A DNA stretch of 64,000 nucleotides. Origin: Borrelia parkeri. GTDB lineage: Bacteria > Spirochaetota > Spirochaetia > Borreliales > Borreliaceae. Of this stretch, positions 17,919 through 28,396 are shown piece by piece. The notes beneath the pieces were generated by a model. That model worked only from the letters and a program-made list of their open reading frames with translations, did no database searches and had not been told where the DNA came from. Numbering within the stretch: the first letter of the stretch is position 1; each line of letters opens with the position of its first letter. The translations under genes and the position numbers were made by a program. The stretch lies in the NCBI RefSeq assembly GCF_023035815.1, contig NZ_CP073164.1:92948-156947 (forward strand), given 5' to 3'.

Positions 17919-18770
17919 TTAATTTGTTTTAATTTTACGTTGGTTAAATCTTTTACTTGTAATGAATTTTTTTATTTCGGTTGAGGTTGAAAATTGATCA
18001 ACAATTTTTTTGAGTTTATTTATTCCTTTTATGTTTATAAGCTTAAAGATTTCGTCTCTGTGTTGACGAGTGCTATGATCATTTATGAATTCTTTTGAGT
18101 TTTTACCTATTTTTGTTTTGTAGAAGTAATAACCCTTATCTGATTCAGATTTGTTATCTATGAAGAATATGAATGAAAAACTTTGTGGTACTTTATCTGC
18201 GTCTTTATTTAGTGCTTTTGAAAATGCCATTATGTCATTTCTAATTCCTGAAAAAGCTATGTCTATAGTTTTACCCTCTGGATTTTCAAAACTTAAGCAT
18301 AGATCGATAGAGTTTAGCTTGTATTCTTCAACTTCGGAAAAATCTTTGAGATTATTGTTAAATGCGTAATTGGGAAAGAATAGTTTGATTTTTTTTAGTT
18401 TTCCAGATTGTTCATTTCCTGGGTGAATCGAGTTATATTCTGTTATACGATAAAATTTATGATACATAAAGAGATCGAAATTAACGTCATATTCTTTAAT
18501 ATAGAACTCGAAATAATAATCGTTTCTCTTGCTATCATCGCCTTTAAAGATTACTAAATCATCAAATAATTCATGTTTTGGGGTGGTTTGTTTAAACTTT
18601 TTTGTATGGTCTTTAAGATTTAAGTTGGTTAGATTTAAATTATCAGATATATTTCTTTTCAAAACTAATTCTGAATAATTTTGATTTCTTTTGGGATTTA
18701 GAGTACAATCACTCAGACTTAAGCCTATCCATATAATTAATATAGTTTTAATAAACACGTTTGTTTGCAA
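17919..18770 (-). CDS. Lipoprotein, 283 aa, unknown family
   Basis: The start is TTG at 18768-18770, 7-8 nt after AAAGGAGA; no ATG fits. The signal peptide ends IGLSLSDC, giving Cys22, a slightly unusual but acceptable spirochaetal lipobox. The mature protein is a mix of strands and helices (FDLFMYHKFYRITEYN; SFSFIFFIDNKSESD) without recognised motifs, and the C-terminus is strongly basic. It is transcribed away from the BTA121 array and shares no repeat with it. Confidence 0.75.
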   Translation of the reverse strand: MQTNVFIKTILIIWIGLSLSDCTLNPKRNQNYSELVLKRNISDNLNLTNLNLKDHTKKFKQTTPKHELFDDLVIFKGDDSKRNDYYFEFYIKEYDVNFDLFMYHKFYRITEYNSIHPGNEQSGKLKKIKLFFPNYAFNNNLKDFSEVEEYKLNSIDLCLSFENPEGKTIDIAFSGIRNDIMAFSKALNKDADKVPQSFSFIFFIDNKSESDKGYYFYKTKIGKNSKEFINDHSTRQHRDEIFKLINIKGINKLKKIVDQFSTSTEIKKFITSKRFNQRKIKTN

Positions 18771-19145
18771 AATATTCTCCTTTACTTTAGAGTTAATTGT
18801 TGATTAATTTCATTATACATATAAATGCATATATTAGATACTATTATATGCATAGAAAAAATGTGTATAAGTCATAATATATTATTTTATTCGTAAATTA
18901 CGAGTATATGCAATGACATTATGATCAATAATGATTATTCGAATTTTTATAACCATTAAAAATGATGTTTCAGCCGTTATACAAAAGAAGTAATTAGTGT
19001 TTAATAAATACGTGGGTATTAATGCTTTAGATACTTTAGGTCTTATTATATTGTAGTAATTATAATACAATATAATATATATTATAATAATGTATTCTAT
19101 ATAAAAATATATTTTATATAGAATTTGAAAAAAGGAGATGTTTAT
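18771..19145. other. Divergent regulatory region before the array
   Basis: 375 bp between a minus-strand lipoprotein and the first array gene. It contains an inverted repeat, ATGCATATA at 18825-18833 and its complement at 18845-18853, and AT-dinucleotide runs at 19060-19110. Promoters for both directions are expected here. Confidence 0.5.
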
Positions 19146-21017
19146 ATGTTAAAGGTAAGATATCGTATTTCGTTACTAGTATTAATATTGTTATTATTGC
19201 TAGTAATGAGTTGTAATAACAAAGGTTCACAAGAGGCTGTTGCGGTTGGGGGACCCTCGACTATAGAAGAAAATGTAGAAGACCCCAAAGGACATGATGC
19301 AGGGAGTTTAAGTGCCGAGCTTGATAATCTTCTAAACACTTTTGGAGTATCTGAGGCGGGCAAGAGATCAATTATTAGGATTAAAGATGTGGTAACTGAT
19401 GCTGGTATTGGTAGTATTGAAAGTTACAGGAGTTATACTAATTCTGAGCTTTATACTTTGTTAAATGACTTAGGTGCTGCTAAGATTTGGGAAATTATCA
19501 AAGCAGATTTAGAGCTTGTTAAAACCCAAAAAGAAGCTCTTGAGGCTATAAATAATGTTCATAAACCCAAAGAAAGACAAAGTTTGCAAGTTAGGTTTGA
19601 TAGTAAGAAAAATGAGTATCCATTGCATTTAAAAGGGTTATTTAATGAATCTGATTTTAATGCTGTGTATAGAAATGTTATAGGTGATAAATATGTTAAT
19701 GAATTTACTGCGATTAAAGCTGAGGCTACACGAATTATAAAGAATGGGGATGTATATGAACTATTTTCAGTTCAGGAAAGGGTTGCAATTGATGAGATAC
19801 AAAATATAGTAACTGATGCTAGTCTTGTTCAAGATTACAAGACGTATAGTAGGGATGAGTTTAATAATTTGTTAAATAGTTTAGGTGATGTTAAGGTTAA
19901 TGAAATGATAAAAGCTTATTTAAGTGTTCAGGAGATTCAGAGAGAAGTTTTTGACATTATTAACAATGTAAAGGACGAGGATATAAAACGAAGATTGCAA
20001 GCTAGATATGATGATAAACAGAAAGAGTATCCGTTGCATTTAAAAAGGTTATTTAGTGACTCAATTGCTGATACTGTGTATGGTAGGGTTATAAGTGATA
20101 ATTATGTTTCTGAATTTGTTGCGATTAAAGAAAAAGCTATGCAAGTTATGGGTGGCTTTGATTTATATGAAGGGCTTCCATCTCGGGAAAAGTCCGTAGT
20201 TGATTTTATGCGAGGGATAGTAACTGATGCTAACATTGGTAATGTTAGCGATTACAAGACTTATACTGTTCCTGAGTTTTATGCTTTGTTAAATAGCTTA
20301 GGTGATGCTAAGATTCGGGAAATGATAAAATTTAATTTAGATATCTTTAAAATCCGAGAGGAAATTGAGGCAGCTATTGCAGGTCTAACTGAAGAGAAGG
20401 TAAAACAAGCATTGAACACTAGACTTGCTGATAGTAACAGTGAGTATTTACTTAGTGTAAAAGGGGCTTTTGGTGCATCTGTGGCGGATATTATATATCA
20501 TCGTTTTGTAAATAATTTTTATATTAATATTTATAAAGATTTGAAAAATAAAGTCGAAGATCCACGGGTTTTAGATGTATACACATGGCTTTCTGATGAG
20601 GGAAAAGGCGTAATTGATGAAATACAAGGTATAGTAACTGATCCTAATCTTGGTCGTGCTGAAGGTTACAGGACTTATACTGATTCTGAGGTTAATAATT
20701 TGTTAAATGACTTAGGTGATTCTAAGACTGGGGGAATGATAACAGCTTATTTAAGGGGTAAAGCCATTCAGGAGATAGTGTTAAAGGCTATAAATGCTGT
20801 TTCTGCAGGGACAGCAAAACAAAACTTGCAAAATAGATTTAATGCACATAAAAATGGATATGCGTTGCATTTGAAAGGGTTATTTAATAGCTTAAGTAGT
20901 GATACGGTTTATAATAATGTTGTACATGAGAAATATTCTGATGGATTTCTTAGGATTCAGGATTCTATTAGACTCATTCCATCAAATACAGCAGATAGTA
21001 CTGTAAGTAGTAATTAG
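19146..21017 (+). CDS. BTA121-type surface lipoprotein, four repeats, 623 aa
   Basis: First gene of the array. The frame opens at 19125, but the ATG at 19146 after AAAAGGAGATG is the real start. Lipobox VMSC with Cys23, a 30-residue acidic linker, then four copies of a 130-140 aa helical repeat at roughly residues 55-185, 190-325, 330-465 and 470-600. Each repeat carries the core I-x-x-I-x-x-I-V-T-D, then YKTYT-x-x-E-F-x-x-LLN-x-LG, then a second helical half ending YPLHLKGLF and VY. This is the most repeats of any gene in the array. Expected location is the outer surface; the ligand is unknown. A weak hairpin follows at 21084-21114. Confidence 0.88.
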   Translation: MLKVRYRISLLVLILLLLLVMSCNNKGSQEAVAVGGPSTIEENVEDPKGHDAGSLSAELDNLLNTFGVSEAGKRSIIRIKDVVTDAGIGSIESYRSYTNSELYTLLNDLGAAKIWEIIKADLELVKTQKEALEAINNVHKPKERQSLQVRFDSKKNEYPLHLKGLFNESDFNAVYRNVIGDKYVNEFTAIKAEATRIIKNGDVYELFSVQERVAIDEIQNIVTDASLVQDYKTYSRDEFNNLLNSLGDVKVNEMIKAYLSVQEIQREVFDIINNVKDEDIKRRLQARYDDKQKEYPLHLKRLFSDSIADTVYGRVISDNYVSEFVAIKEKAMQVMGGFDLYEGLPSREKSVVDFMRGIVTDANIGNVSDYKTYTVPEFYALLNSLGDAKIREMIKFNLDIFKIREEIEAAIAGLTEEKVKQALNTRLADSNSEYLLSVKGAFGASVADIIYHRFVNNFYINIYKDLKNKVEDPRVLDVYTWLSDEGKGVIDEIQGIVTDPNLGRAEGYRTYTDSEVNNLLNDLGDSKTGGMITAYLRGKAIQEIVLKAINAVSAGTAKQNLQNRFNAHKNGYALHLKGLFNSLSSDTVYNNVVHEKYSDGFLRIQDSIRLIPSNTADSTVSSN

Positions 21018-21083
21018 TACTAATTAAATGAGTTCTTAGAGATTTCTTGACCAGAGTAATTAAGAAAAGTTTTAAAAAGTTTT

Positions 21084-21114
21084 AAGCCTTAAATTTAAAA
21101 TGTTTAGGGCTTTT
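21084..21114 (+). terminator. Imperfect hairpin after the four-repeat gene
   Basis: AAGCCTTAAAT ... ATGTTTAGGGCTT then TTT. A degraded form of the hairpin that is near-perfect in the central block. Confidence 0.55.
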
Positions 21115-21299
21115 AATTTATATATATAAATATGGTGAGTATTAATGCTTAAAGATTGTGATATTATGGTAATATAATGTTATTACATTGTAATAAAATA
21201 ATTATTTTACAATTTATTTCATTTAATTATACAATCATCTTGTAATTTGTTTCATTTAATAATTATGTTAAGTTTAGTTTTGAAGAAGGAAATATTTAT

Positions 21300-22793
21300 A
21301 TGTTAAAAATAAGACATTTGAGTATGTTACTAATATTAATAGTAAAACTATTATTAATAATATTAGTAATGAGTTGTGATGTAGGATCTAAAATGAATCC
21401 TGTAATTGAAAATATCGTGGCTATAACGCGGCCATTAAGAGGATTGAGAAGAAGTGTTAGGATGAGAAATGATTTTGGTGTAGTAGATAGCAATTTAAAT
21501 TTTAGTCTTAATAATCTGTTGGATGAGTTTCAGATACTTGATACAGAGAGACAGGTAATTACATATATTCGAAGTGTGGTATCTAGTCCTGTGATTGGTT
21601 GGGATGAGGATTATAAAACCTATAGTGATCATGAGTTTTATAATATGTTAAATAGTTTGGGTGCTAGTAGGGTAAAGGAAATAATTAAAGTTAATTCCAA
21701 AATTTTTCAAGCTCAAGAGAGAGCTACCAGTGCTATTTTAAATCTTAATGAAGATACAGTAAAACAGCAATTACAGGATAGCTTTGATACTAAGAATAAT
21801 GAGTATGAACTGCATTTAAAAGAGGCATTTAATGAATCTATGTCTAATGATGTGTATCTTAAGATTGTGGGTAGTAATTATGCTGATAAGTTTGACGATA
21901 TTAGACACCGTGCTATAGAGCTTGGGCCTAAAGGTGTGTATGTATGGTTATCTGTTGAGCAAAAAAAAGCAATTGATTATATGAAATCTATAGCAATGTC
22001 TTCTTTGGTTGGTGAGGATAGAGGTTTAAAGATATATACTAGTTCTGATTTTGATAACTTATTAAATGGGCTTGGTCTTTCTAAGGTTGAGGAAATTATA
22101 AAAACTTATAACCAGGTTATTAGTGCAGAAAATGAGGCTTATGAAGCTATAGAGAAGATTAAAACAGAAAAATTCAAAGAGGGATTGTTATATGCTGTTT
22201 CTGTGGCACATCGAATTGATTCTTATCAATTGCATTTAAAAGAGTTATTTAATGATTCTACATTTGAGAATATATATCGTAACTTTATTAAGAATCGTTA
22301 TTTTAGTGAATTAAACACTCTTTTAACCAATGTTATAAATAATGCTAAAATTTTTGTAGAGTTTGAAAAGTTTTATGAAAAGCTCTCAGAATATGATAAA
22401 GAGGTAATTACAAATATAAAAAATATATTAATTGATGTGAAGATTGGTAGATCAGAGGGTTATAGAGCTTATAATAATGTTAAATTTGCTTATTTGTTAG
22501 GTAGTTTAGGTGCAGCTAAGATTAGGGAAATAATAAACGTTCATTTAAATATTCTTCAAGCTCAAAACGAAGCTAGTTTGGCTTTGAATAAATTAAATCA
22601 AGGTGAAAGAAAAGAAAAATTGCAGATTGATTTTAATAGTCATGTGAATGGTTACCCATTGCACTTAAAAAGTCTCTACCATGATCTTAAAGCTGATAAT
22701 GTTTATAATAATGTCATAAAAAGTGATTATGCTAATAAGTATCTTGAGATTAAAAACGCTGCTGAATACATTTCAAGCGAAAAAGACATTTAA
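21300..22793 (+). CDS. BTA121-type surface lipoprotein, three repeats, 497 aa
   Basis: ATG after GAAGGA. Signal peptide with Cys26 in LVMSC. The linker is basic (RPLRGLRRSVRMR), unlike the acidic linkers of most paralogues. Repeats at roughly 60-205, 210-345 and 350-490. The second repeat is diverged (the IVTD core reads SIAMSSLVG) and the third has ILIDVKIG. No clear terminator in the 304-bp gap that follows. Confidence 0.86.
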   Translation: MLKIRHLSMLLILIVKLLLIILVMSCDVGSKMNPVIENIVAITRPLRGLRRSVRMRNDFGVVDSNLNFSLNNLLDEFQILDTERQVITYIRSVVSSPVIGWDEDYKTYSDHEFYNMLNSLGASRVKEIIKVNSKIFQAQERATSAILNLNEDTVKQQLQDSFDTKNNEYELHLKEAFNESMSNDVYLKIVGSNYADKFDDIRHRAIELGPKGVYVWLSVEQKKAIDYMKSIAMSSLVGEDRGLKIYTSSDFDNLLNGLGLSKVEEIIKTYNQVISAENEAYEAIEKIKTEKFKEGLLYAVSVAHRIDSYQLHLKELFNDSTFENIYRNFIKNRYFSELNTLLTNVINNAKIFVEFEKFYEKLSEYDKEVITNIKNILIDVKIGRSEGYRAYNNVKFAYLLGSLGAAKIREIINVHLNILQAQNEASLALNKLNQGERKEKLQIDFNSHVNGYPLHLKSLYHDLKADNVYNNVIKSDYANKYLEIKNAAEYISSEKDI

Positions 22794-23097
22794 TGAAGTA
22801 ATTAGTACCATAGTTAGTATTTAAGCAAGGGTACTTAAAGATAGTAATTAAATTTTCAACATCGAAAGTTTTTAATTTATGTAGGTAAATTATATACAGG
22901 TAAATTAGAGGTGAATAAGGGATAAATATTGGTAGGTAAACATTTAAATACATGTATAAATGTTGAGTATGAATATATAGACAATAATGCTTGAAGATTG
23001 CAGTGATATATTGTTATAATGGTTTTATATTAAAACAATTATAACAATAAATTTATACAATAATACAATAAGTTTAATTTTAAAAAGGAGATATTAA

Positions 23098-24141
23098 ATG
23101 ATAAGGATAAAATGTCTCAGTTCATTATTAGTATTAATAATAATATTATCATTGCTAGTGGTGAGTTGTCGTAATTTTTCATTTCAAAAAAGAGGTGGAA
23201 CAAACGATGAGGCTTTAACACAATTAGGAATAAATCGTAGATTTGTTTTAGATGCTGAGTTCAATAAATTGCTAGACAAATTGCAGCTATTGGATGGAGA
23301 GAAACAAATAATTGCATATATAAGAAGTATAGTAACTGATCCTAAGATTGGTAACGAATTTTTAAGGACTTACACTAATCTTGAATTTAGTAATTTATTA
23401 AATGCATTAGGTTCTGATAAGGTTAAGGAAATTATAAAAAATCATTTAAAAGATTGTAAAAAAAGGCCCCCAATTATATCAAAAATCCAAGCACTAATTG
23501 ATAGTTTTAATAGAAATGATGAAGTAAAGAGAGTTTTTCAATCGGAATTAAATTATAAAAGTGATTATGCATTGCATTTAAAAGAGTTATTTAATCGTGA
23601 TAATCCTAATTATGTTTATAATGAAATTATGAAAGATGATTGTATTGATGATCTTCTTGAGGAAATAGAGGATGCTCAATACATTTTAAATTATGAGACT
23701 TTATATGCAAAGTTATCTATTGATGATAAGAAACACCTTGATTTTATACGAAATGTACTAATTAATCCTCCTATGGGCATTGTGCTTGATCCTAAGAAGC
23801 CTTTTAAGATTTATAATATTCATGAATTTGAGCTCTTGTTGGGTAGGATGGGTGTTGCTAGGTCTGAGGAAATTGTAAGGATACATAAAAATGTTTTGAA
23901 AGAAGAAGAAAATACTCGAAGGTCTCTAATTACTGCTATGGAAGGTCAGATGAAACAAAGCTTATTTAGACGTTTTAACAAGCACCAGGATGGTTATAGA
24001 ATTCATTTAATGTATTTATTTTTCCCTTATGCAGGATCTGAGAATAATGTGTATGATGCCTTTAAAAATAGTAATTATGCTGATGAGTATATTGCTATTC
24101 GAAACGAAGCTCTAAGCATTAGAGTAAATAAGATAAGATAA
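23098..24141 (+). CDS. BTA121-type surface lipoprotein, two repeats, 347 aa
   Basis: AAAAAGGAGATATTAA precedes the ATG. Cys24 in VVSC, short linker, repeats at about 55-195 and 200-340. The first repeat keeps IVTDPKIG; the second has an insertion (NPPMGIVLDPKKPFKIYN). Last member of the upstream block; the hairpin at 24227-24256 is the first of the strongly conserved terminator type. Confidence 0.86.
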   Translation: MIRIKCLSSLLVLIIILSLLVVSCRNFSFQKRGGTNDEALTQLGINRRFVLDAEFNKLLDKLQLLDGEKQIIAYIRSIVTDPKIGNEFLRTYTNLEFSNLLNALGSDKVKEIIKNHLKDCKKRPPIISKIQALIDSFNRNDEVKRVFQSELNYKSDYALHLKELFNRDNPNYVYNEIMKDDCIDDLLEEIEDAQYILNYETLYAKLSIDDKKHLDFIRNVLINPPMGIVLDPKKPFKIYNIHEFELLLGRMGVARSEEIVRIHKNVLKEEENTRRSLITAMEGQMKQSLFRRFNKHQDGYRIHLMYLFFPYAGSENNVYDAFKNSNYADEYIAIRNEALSIRVNKIR

Positions 24142-24226
24142 GGATTAATGAACGCGGTGGTTAATCCTTAAATTAGTTTAAATTAATGTTATTAAGATTA
24201 AAAATAGTAAGTAAATAAAAAAGCTT

Positions 24227-24256
24227 AAGCCTTAAACGTACACATTTAAGGCTTTT
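24227..24256 (+). terminator. Array terminator hairpin
   Basis: AAGCCTTAAACGT / AC / ACATTTAAGGCTTTT; one arm mismatch (ACAT for ACGT). AC-loop form. Confidence 0.75.
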
Positions 24257-24450
24257 AGTTTGTATGAATATATTTATCTAATATACATACTTTATACAAA
24301 TGAAGAAAATATTTGCAGACCAAGATGGATATATAGATATATAGCATTATAATAATATAATAATACTATTTTTATATTATTATAAATTTATATAATGGTG
24401 TATTAAAATATATTCAAATTTTAAATTTAATTTGAAAAAGGAGATATTGG

Positions 24451-25824
24451 GTGATTAAGTTAAACTATTTCAGTTTGTTTTTAGTATTAATATTTTTATT
24501 ATTGCTAGTTATAAGTTGTGATTCAGGAAGCAAGGCAGGAGCAGGCCTAGGAGCAGGAACAAATACAAGAACAGTAGTAAATCCAGGAGGAGTAGTAAAG
24601 CCAGGAAGAGCAGTAAATCCAGGAGGAGCAGGAACAAATACAAGAACAGTAGTAAATCCAGGAGGAGTAGTAAATCCAGGAGGAGCAGTAAATCCAGGAG
24701 GAGTAGTAAAGCCAGGAGGTGCAGGACTAGGTGCAGGAGGATCAGGAGGTGCAGAAGAAGCAGGACTAGGTGCAGGAGGATCAGGAGGTGCAGGAGAAGC
24801 AGGATTAGGTGCAGGAGGCGCAGGATTAGGTGCAGAAGAAGCAGGACTAGGTGCAGGAGGTGCAGGACTAGGTGCAGGAGGATCAGGAGGTGCAGGAGGT
24901 GCAGGAGGATCAGGAGGTGCAGAAGAAGCAGGATTAGGTGCAGGAGGAGCAGGAGGAGCAGGAGGTGCAGGAGGATCAGGAGGTGCAGGAGGCGCAGGAG
25001 GAGAGGATTATGGCATTAAAGCTCCAAGGCTTAAAGCAATGTTAGATGATCTTAATGGATCTATAGAAGGAAAGAAGGCAATTGGTTATATACGAAAAAT
25101 ACTCATTGATAAGTCTGATAATATTGAGGATAAGTTGTATAATCGCTTAAATAAATTAAAAGCTGATGTTATGATTGAAAAAATAATAAATCCTACTGTG
25201 AGCCTTTTGAGTGCTAGAGATGAAGCTTTAAAAGTTAAGGAAGATCCAACAAATGAAAGCATAAAATCCAGATTGCAAGATGTGTGTGATAGGTATGATG
25301 CTTTAGTTAAAAGAGCATTTAAGCATTACTTTGTTGATAATATCGGTTTAATAGATCGTGTGGTAGATACTGTTACTAGTTGTGCTTCTAAGTTTAGCAA
25401 GTTTAAAGAGATGATTAAAAATCCACGTGTGATGGATGTATATGCCTGGCTTGATGCTGATGAGCGTGCCATAATTGATGAGATAGAGCAGATAGTAATT
25501 GGTGGTGGTACTTATGACAAAGCTAGGTTTAATAATATGTTAAATAGTATAGGTGATTTTGATATTTTTAACATTATACTGGCTTGTAAAAAGGTTTCAA
25601 TTGAGCAGAAAGCAGCTGATGAAGCTATAAAAGGTGTTTCTGATGATGCAAAGAAGCAAAGATTGAGGGGTGAGTTTAATGAATTCGAAGTAAGATATTA
25701 TTCTCATATAAGATATGCTTTTGCTCTACCTCTTAATGAATTGTATTATGCTATTAATCATTATTATAATGGCTATTATGCTGACTTTTATGGTATTAGA
25801 TTAGAGACCGAAGATAGTTTCTAG
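24451..25824 (+). CDS. BTA121-type lipoprotein with Gly/Ala-rich stalk, 457 aa
   Basis: GTG start at 24451 after AAAAAGGAGATATTGG. Cys23 in VISC. Residues about 27-188 are an uninterrupted low-complexity stalk built from GAGLGAGG, GGSGGAEEAGLGAG and NPGGVV units (24529-25010). It has no aromatic residue and should be extended and flexible, about 160 residues long. Two repeats follow (about 195-325 and 330-455); the second has the IVIGGGTYDKARFNNMLN form of the central-block genes. It lacks the SGAAGG tail of its downstream neighbours. Hairpin at 25913-25942. Confidence 0.86.
   Translation: MIKLNYFSLFLVLIFLLLLVISCDSGSKAGAGLGAGTNTRTVVNPGGVVKPGRAVNPGGAGTNTRTVVNPGGVVNPGGAVNPGGVVKPGGAGLGAGGSGGAEEAGLGAGGSGGAGEAGLGAGGAGLGAEEAGLGAGGAGLGAGGSGGAGGAGGSGGAEEAGLGAGGAGGAGGAGGSGGAGGAGGEDYGIKAPRLKAMLDDLNGSIEGKKAIGYIRKILIDKSDNIEDKLYNRLNKLKADVMIEKIINPTVSLLSARDEALKVKEDPTNESIKSRLQDVCDRYDALVKRAFKHYFVDNIGLIDRVVDTVTSCASKFSKFKEMIKNPRVMDVYAWLDADERAIIDEIEQIVIGGGTYDKARFNNMLNSIGDFDIFNIILACKKVSIEQKAADEAIKGVSDDAKKQRLRGEFNEFEVRYYSHIRYAFALPLNELYYAINHYYNGYYADFYGIRLETEDSF
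24529..25010 (+). repeat. In-frame Gly/Ala-rich low-complexity repeat
   Basis: Irregular tandem units of 9-24 bp built on GGAGGTGCAGGA-like words, always in multiples of three bases. Far richer in G than the surrounding sequence. Confidence 0.85.
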
Positions 25825-25912
25825 GTAATTGGTACGACAGGTGTTGGTAGTTAATCCTTAAATTAGTTTAAATTAAGATTATTGATATTGAAAATAGTAA
25901 GTAAAAAAGTTT

Positions 25913-25942
25913 AAGCCTTCAACGTGTACGTTTAAGGCTTTT
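25913..25942 (+). terminator. Array terminator hairpin
   Basis: AAGCCTTCAACGT / GT / ACGTTTAAGGCTT then TT; one arm mismatch. GT-loop form. Confidence 0.8.
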
Positions 25943-26098
25943 AGTTTGTATCTATAATAGATAATTAGATAAAATATATAAATTAAACAAATTTATTTAA
26001 AGAAATAAATAAAATAATTGCAGATCAAGATGGATATATAGATATATAGCAATATAATGGTATATTAAAAAGTTTTAATTTGAAAAAGGAGATATTAA

Positions 26099-27067
26099 AT
26101 GTTAAAGATAAAATGTTTCAGTTTATTACTAATATTAATCTTGCTATTATTGCTATTTATAAGTTGTGATTTAGGAATCAAAGCGAGAACAAATACAGGA
26201 GCAGAGGTAATAACAGAGACAGTAGGAGATGAAGAGGAACTAGCATATTTGGATGATATTATTGATCCAAAGCTTAAAGCATTGTTAGATAAGTTTGGGG
26301 TATCTAGATCAGGAAGGAAGGCAGTTATTTACATACGAGGAGGCCTCATTGGTGATATTGTTTATGATCGTTTAAATAAATTAGAAGCTGATGTTGTGAT
26401 TGAAAAGATAATAAATCCTACTGTGAGCCTTTTGAAGGCTAGAGGTGAGGCTTTGAGAGTTATTCAAGATCCAACAAATGAAGGCGTAAAAGGCAGATTG
26501 CAAGATGTGTTTAATAGGTATGATAATTTAGTTGATATAAGAGGAAAATTTATTTACGTCGTTGGTTCAGAAGATAGTTTTGCAAATGCTGTTACTCGTT
26601 ATGCTTCTAAATTTAGAAAGTTTAAAGAGATGGTTAAAAGTCCACGTGTGATGGATGTATATGCCTGGCTTGATGATGCTGATCGTATTACAATTGATGA
26701 GATTGAGAAGGTAGTAATTAGTGATACTTATGACAAGGATAAGTTTAATAATGTTTTAAATAGTTTAGATGATTATCGTATTGTTAGAATTATAGAGATT
26801 TATCGAGGTATTAAAATTAAGCAGGAGGAAGCTTTGAAAGCTATAGATGCGGTTTCTGATATTGCAGTAAGTCAAGACTTGCAAGCTAGATTTGATAGGC
26901 TTAAAGGTGAGTATAATTCTCATATAAGAGATGCTTTTAATAAATCTTCAGGTGAATTGTCTTTTCAGCTTACAAATGATAGTAATAAATATCGTAGGGG
27001 CTTTGATGTTATTAAAAGCAACGCTGAAGCTGCCAAAGCACATGGTGCGGCAGGTGGTGGTAGTTAA
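26099..27067 (+). CDS. BTA121-type surface lipoprotein, two repeats, 322 aa
   Basis: Cys23 in FISC. A short 25-residue linker ends in GDEEELAYLDD, a signature shared through the central block. Repeats at about 55-185 and 190-310, joined by KSPRVMDVYAWL. C-terminal tail AKAHGAAGGGS, the first occurrence of the Gly-rich end that marks the next twelve genes. One of the shortest members, close to the minimal two-repeat design. Terminator 27142-27171. Confidence 0.86.
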   Translation: MLKIKCFSLLLILILLLLLFISCDLGIKARTNTGAEVITETVGDEEELAYLDDIIDPKLKALLDKFGVSRSGRKAVIYIRGGLIGDIVYDRLNKLEADVVIEKIINPTVSLLKARGEALRVIQDPTNEGVKGRLQDVFNRYDNLVDIRGKFIYVVGSEDSFANAVTRYASKFRKFKEMVKSPRVMDVYAWLDDADRITIDEIEKVVISDTYDKDKFNNVLNSLDDYRIVRIIEIYRGIKIKQEEALKAIDAVSDIAVSQDLQARFDRLKGEYNSHIRDAFNKSSGELSFQLTNDSNKYRRGFDVIKSNAEAAKAHGAAGGGS

Positions 27068-27141
27068 TTCTTAAATTAGTTTAAATGAAGATTATTAATA
27101 TTAAAGATACTATTAAAGATAGTAAGTAAATAAAAAAGTTT

Positions 27142-27171
27142 AAGCCTTAAACGTGTACGTTTAAGGCTTTT
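27142..27171 (+). terminator. Array terminator hairpin
   Basis: Perfect 13-bp arms (AAGCCTTAAACGT and complement), GT loop, T tail. Confidence 0.85.
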
Positions 27172-27324
27172 AGTTTGTATCTATAATAGATAATTAGATA
27201 AAATATATAAATTTATTTAAATAAACAAAATAATTGCAGATCATAATTGTATGCTGTTATTATGTTTATATATTATATTCATTATAATAATATAATAAAA
27301 TTTTTTTGAAAAAGGAGAGATTTA

Positions 27325-28347
27325 ATGGTAGATATAAAGTGTTTCAGTTTATTACTAGTATTAATATTTTTGTTATTGCTAGTTATAAGTTGTGGTTCAG
27401 AAATCAAAACAGGAGAAGGAACAAATACAGGGGCAGGCACAGAAGAAGGAACAGGACCAGAAGAAGAAGTAGGAGATGAAGATGAGCTAGCATATTTAGA
27501 TGATGAGTTTATTGATCCAAGTTTTATAGCATTATTAGATAAGTTTGGGGTATCTGGAGAAGGAAGGAAGGCAATTGGTTATATACTAGGAAAAGTCGAT
27601 AATATAGAAAAAATCAATAATGATGATGTTTATGATCGTTTAAATGAATTAGGAGCTGATATTACGATTAAAAATATAATAAATCCTACTGTGAGTCTTT
27701 TGAAGGCTAGAGGTGCAGCTTTAAAAGGTATTGAAGATCCAACAAATGAAAGCATAAAATCCAGATTGCAAGATATGTTTGAAAAGTGTGATCGTTTATC
27801 TGCACTTTACTTGTGGGAGTTTTTTGGTAGACTAATCGAAGAAAATGATTTTTTAGAGTTTATTACTCGTTGTATTTTTAGGTTTAGAAAGTTGAAAGAG
27901 ATGGTTAACAATCCACGTGTGATGGATGTATATGAATGGTTTGATGCTGATGATCGTGCTACAATTGATGAGCTAGGGAATATGGTAATTAGTGGTACTT
28001 ATTACAGATCTATATTTAATAAGGTGTTAAATAATTCAGGCGATTATCTTGTTATTAAAATTGTAGTGGCTTATCAATCTATTCAAAAAAGGCAGGAGGA
28101 AGCTTTGAAAGCTATAGCTATTGTTCGTAATGAAGCAGTAAGGCAAGTATTGCAGAATCGTTTTGATAAACTCAAAGGTGATTATGATTTTCATATAAGA
28201 AAATCTTTTAATCAAGGTCGATATGGCTTGTATTTGCAAATTATGACTGATGGTAAGAAATATCGTGAAGCCTTTAATGCTATTCAAAAAGCCGCTCAAG
28301 TTGCCAGATCTGACAAAGCACGTGGTGCGACAGGTAGTGGTAGTTAA
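27325..28347 (+). CDS. BTA121-type surface lipoprotein, two repeats, 340 aa
   Basis: Cys23 in VISC; linker very acidic (TEEGTGPEEEVGDEDE). The end of the first repeat is a distinct variant (MFEKCDRLSALYLWEFF, FITRCIFRFRKLKEM) and the protein ends with FNQGRYGLYLQIMTDGKKYR. Both variants recur only in the gene at 36272, nine kilobases away. Tail ARGATGSGS. Terminator 28397-28426. Confidence 0.86.
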   Translation: MVDIKCFSLLLVLIFLLLLVISCGSEIKTGEGTNTGAGTEEGTGPEEEVGDEDELAYLDDEFIDPSFIALLDKFGVSGEGRKAIGYILGKVDNIEKINNDDVYDRLNELGADITIKNIINPTVSLLKARGAALKGIEDPTNESIKSRLQDMFEKCDRLSALYLWEFFGRLIEENDFLEFITRCIFRFRKLKEMVNNPRVMDVYEWFDADDRATIDELGNMVISGTYYRSIFNKVLNNSGDYLVIKIVVAYQSIQKRQEEALKAIAIVRNEAVRQVLQNRFDKLKGDYDFHIRKSFNQGRYGLYLQIMTDGKKYREAFNAIQKAAQVARSDKARGATGSGS

Positions 28348-28396
28348 TCCTTAAATTAGTTTAAAGTAATATTAAAGATAGTAAGTAAAGAAAGTA

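Noticed and set aside
18882..19070. 62-aa minus-strand frame before the array
   Set aside because: AT-rich low-information sequence in a promoter region; no start signals.
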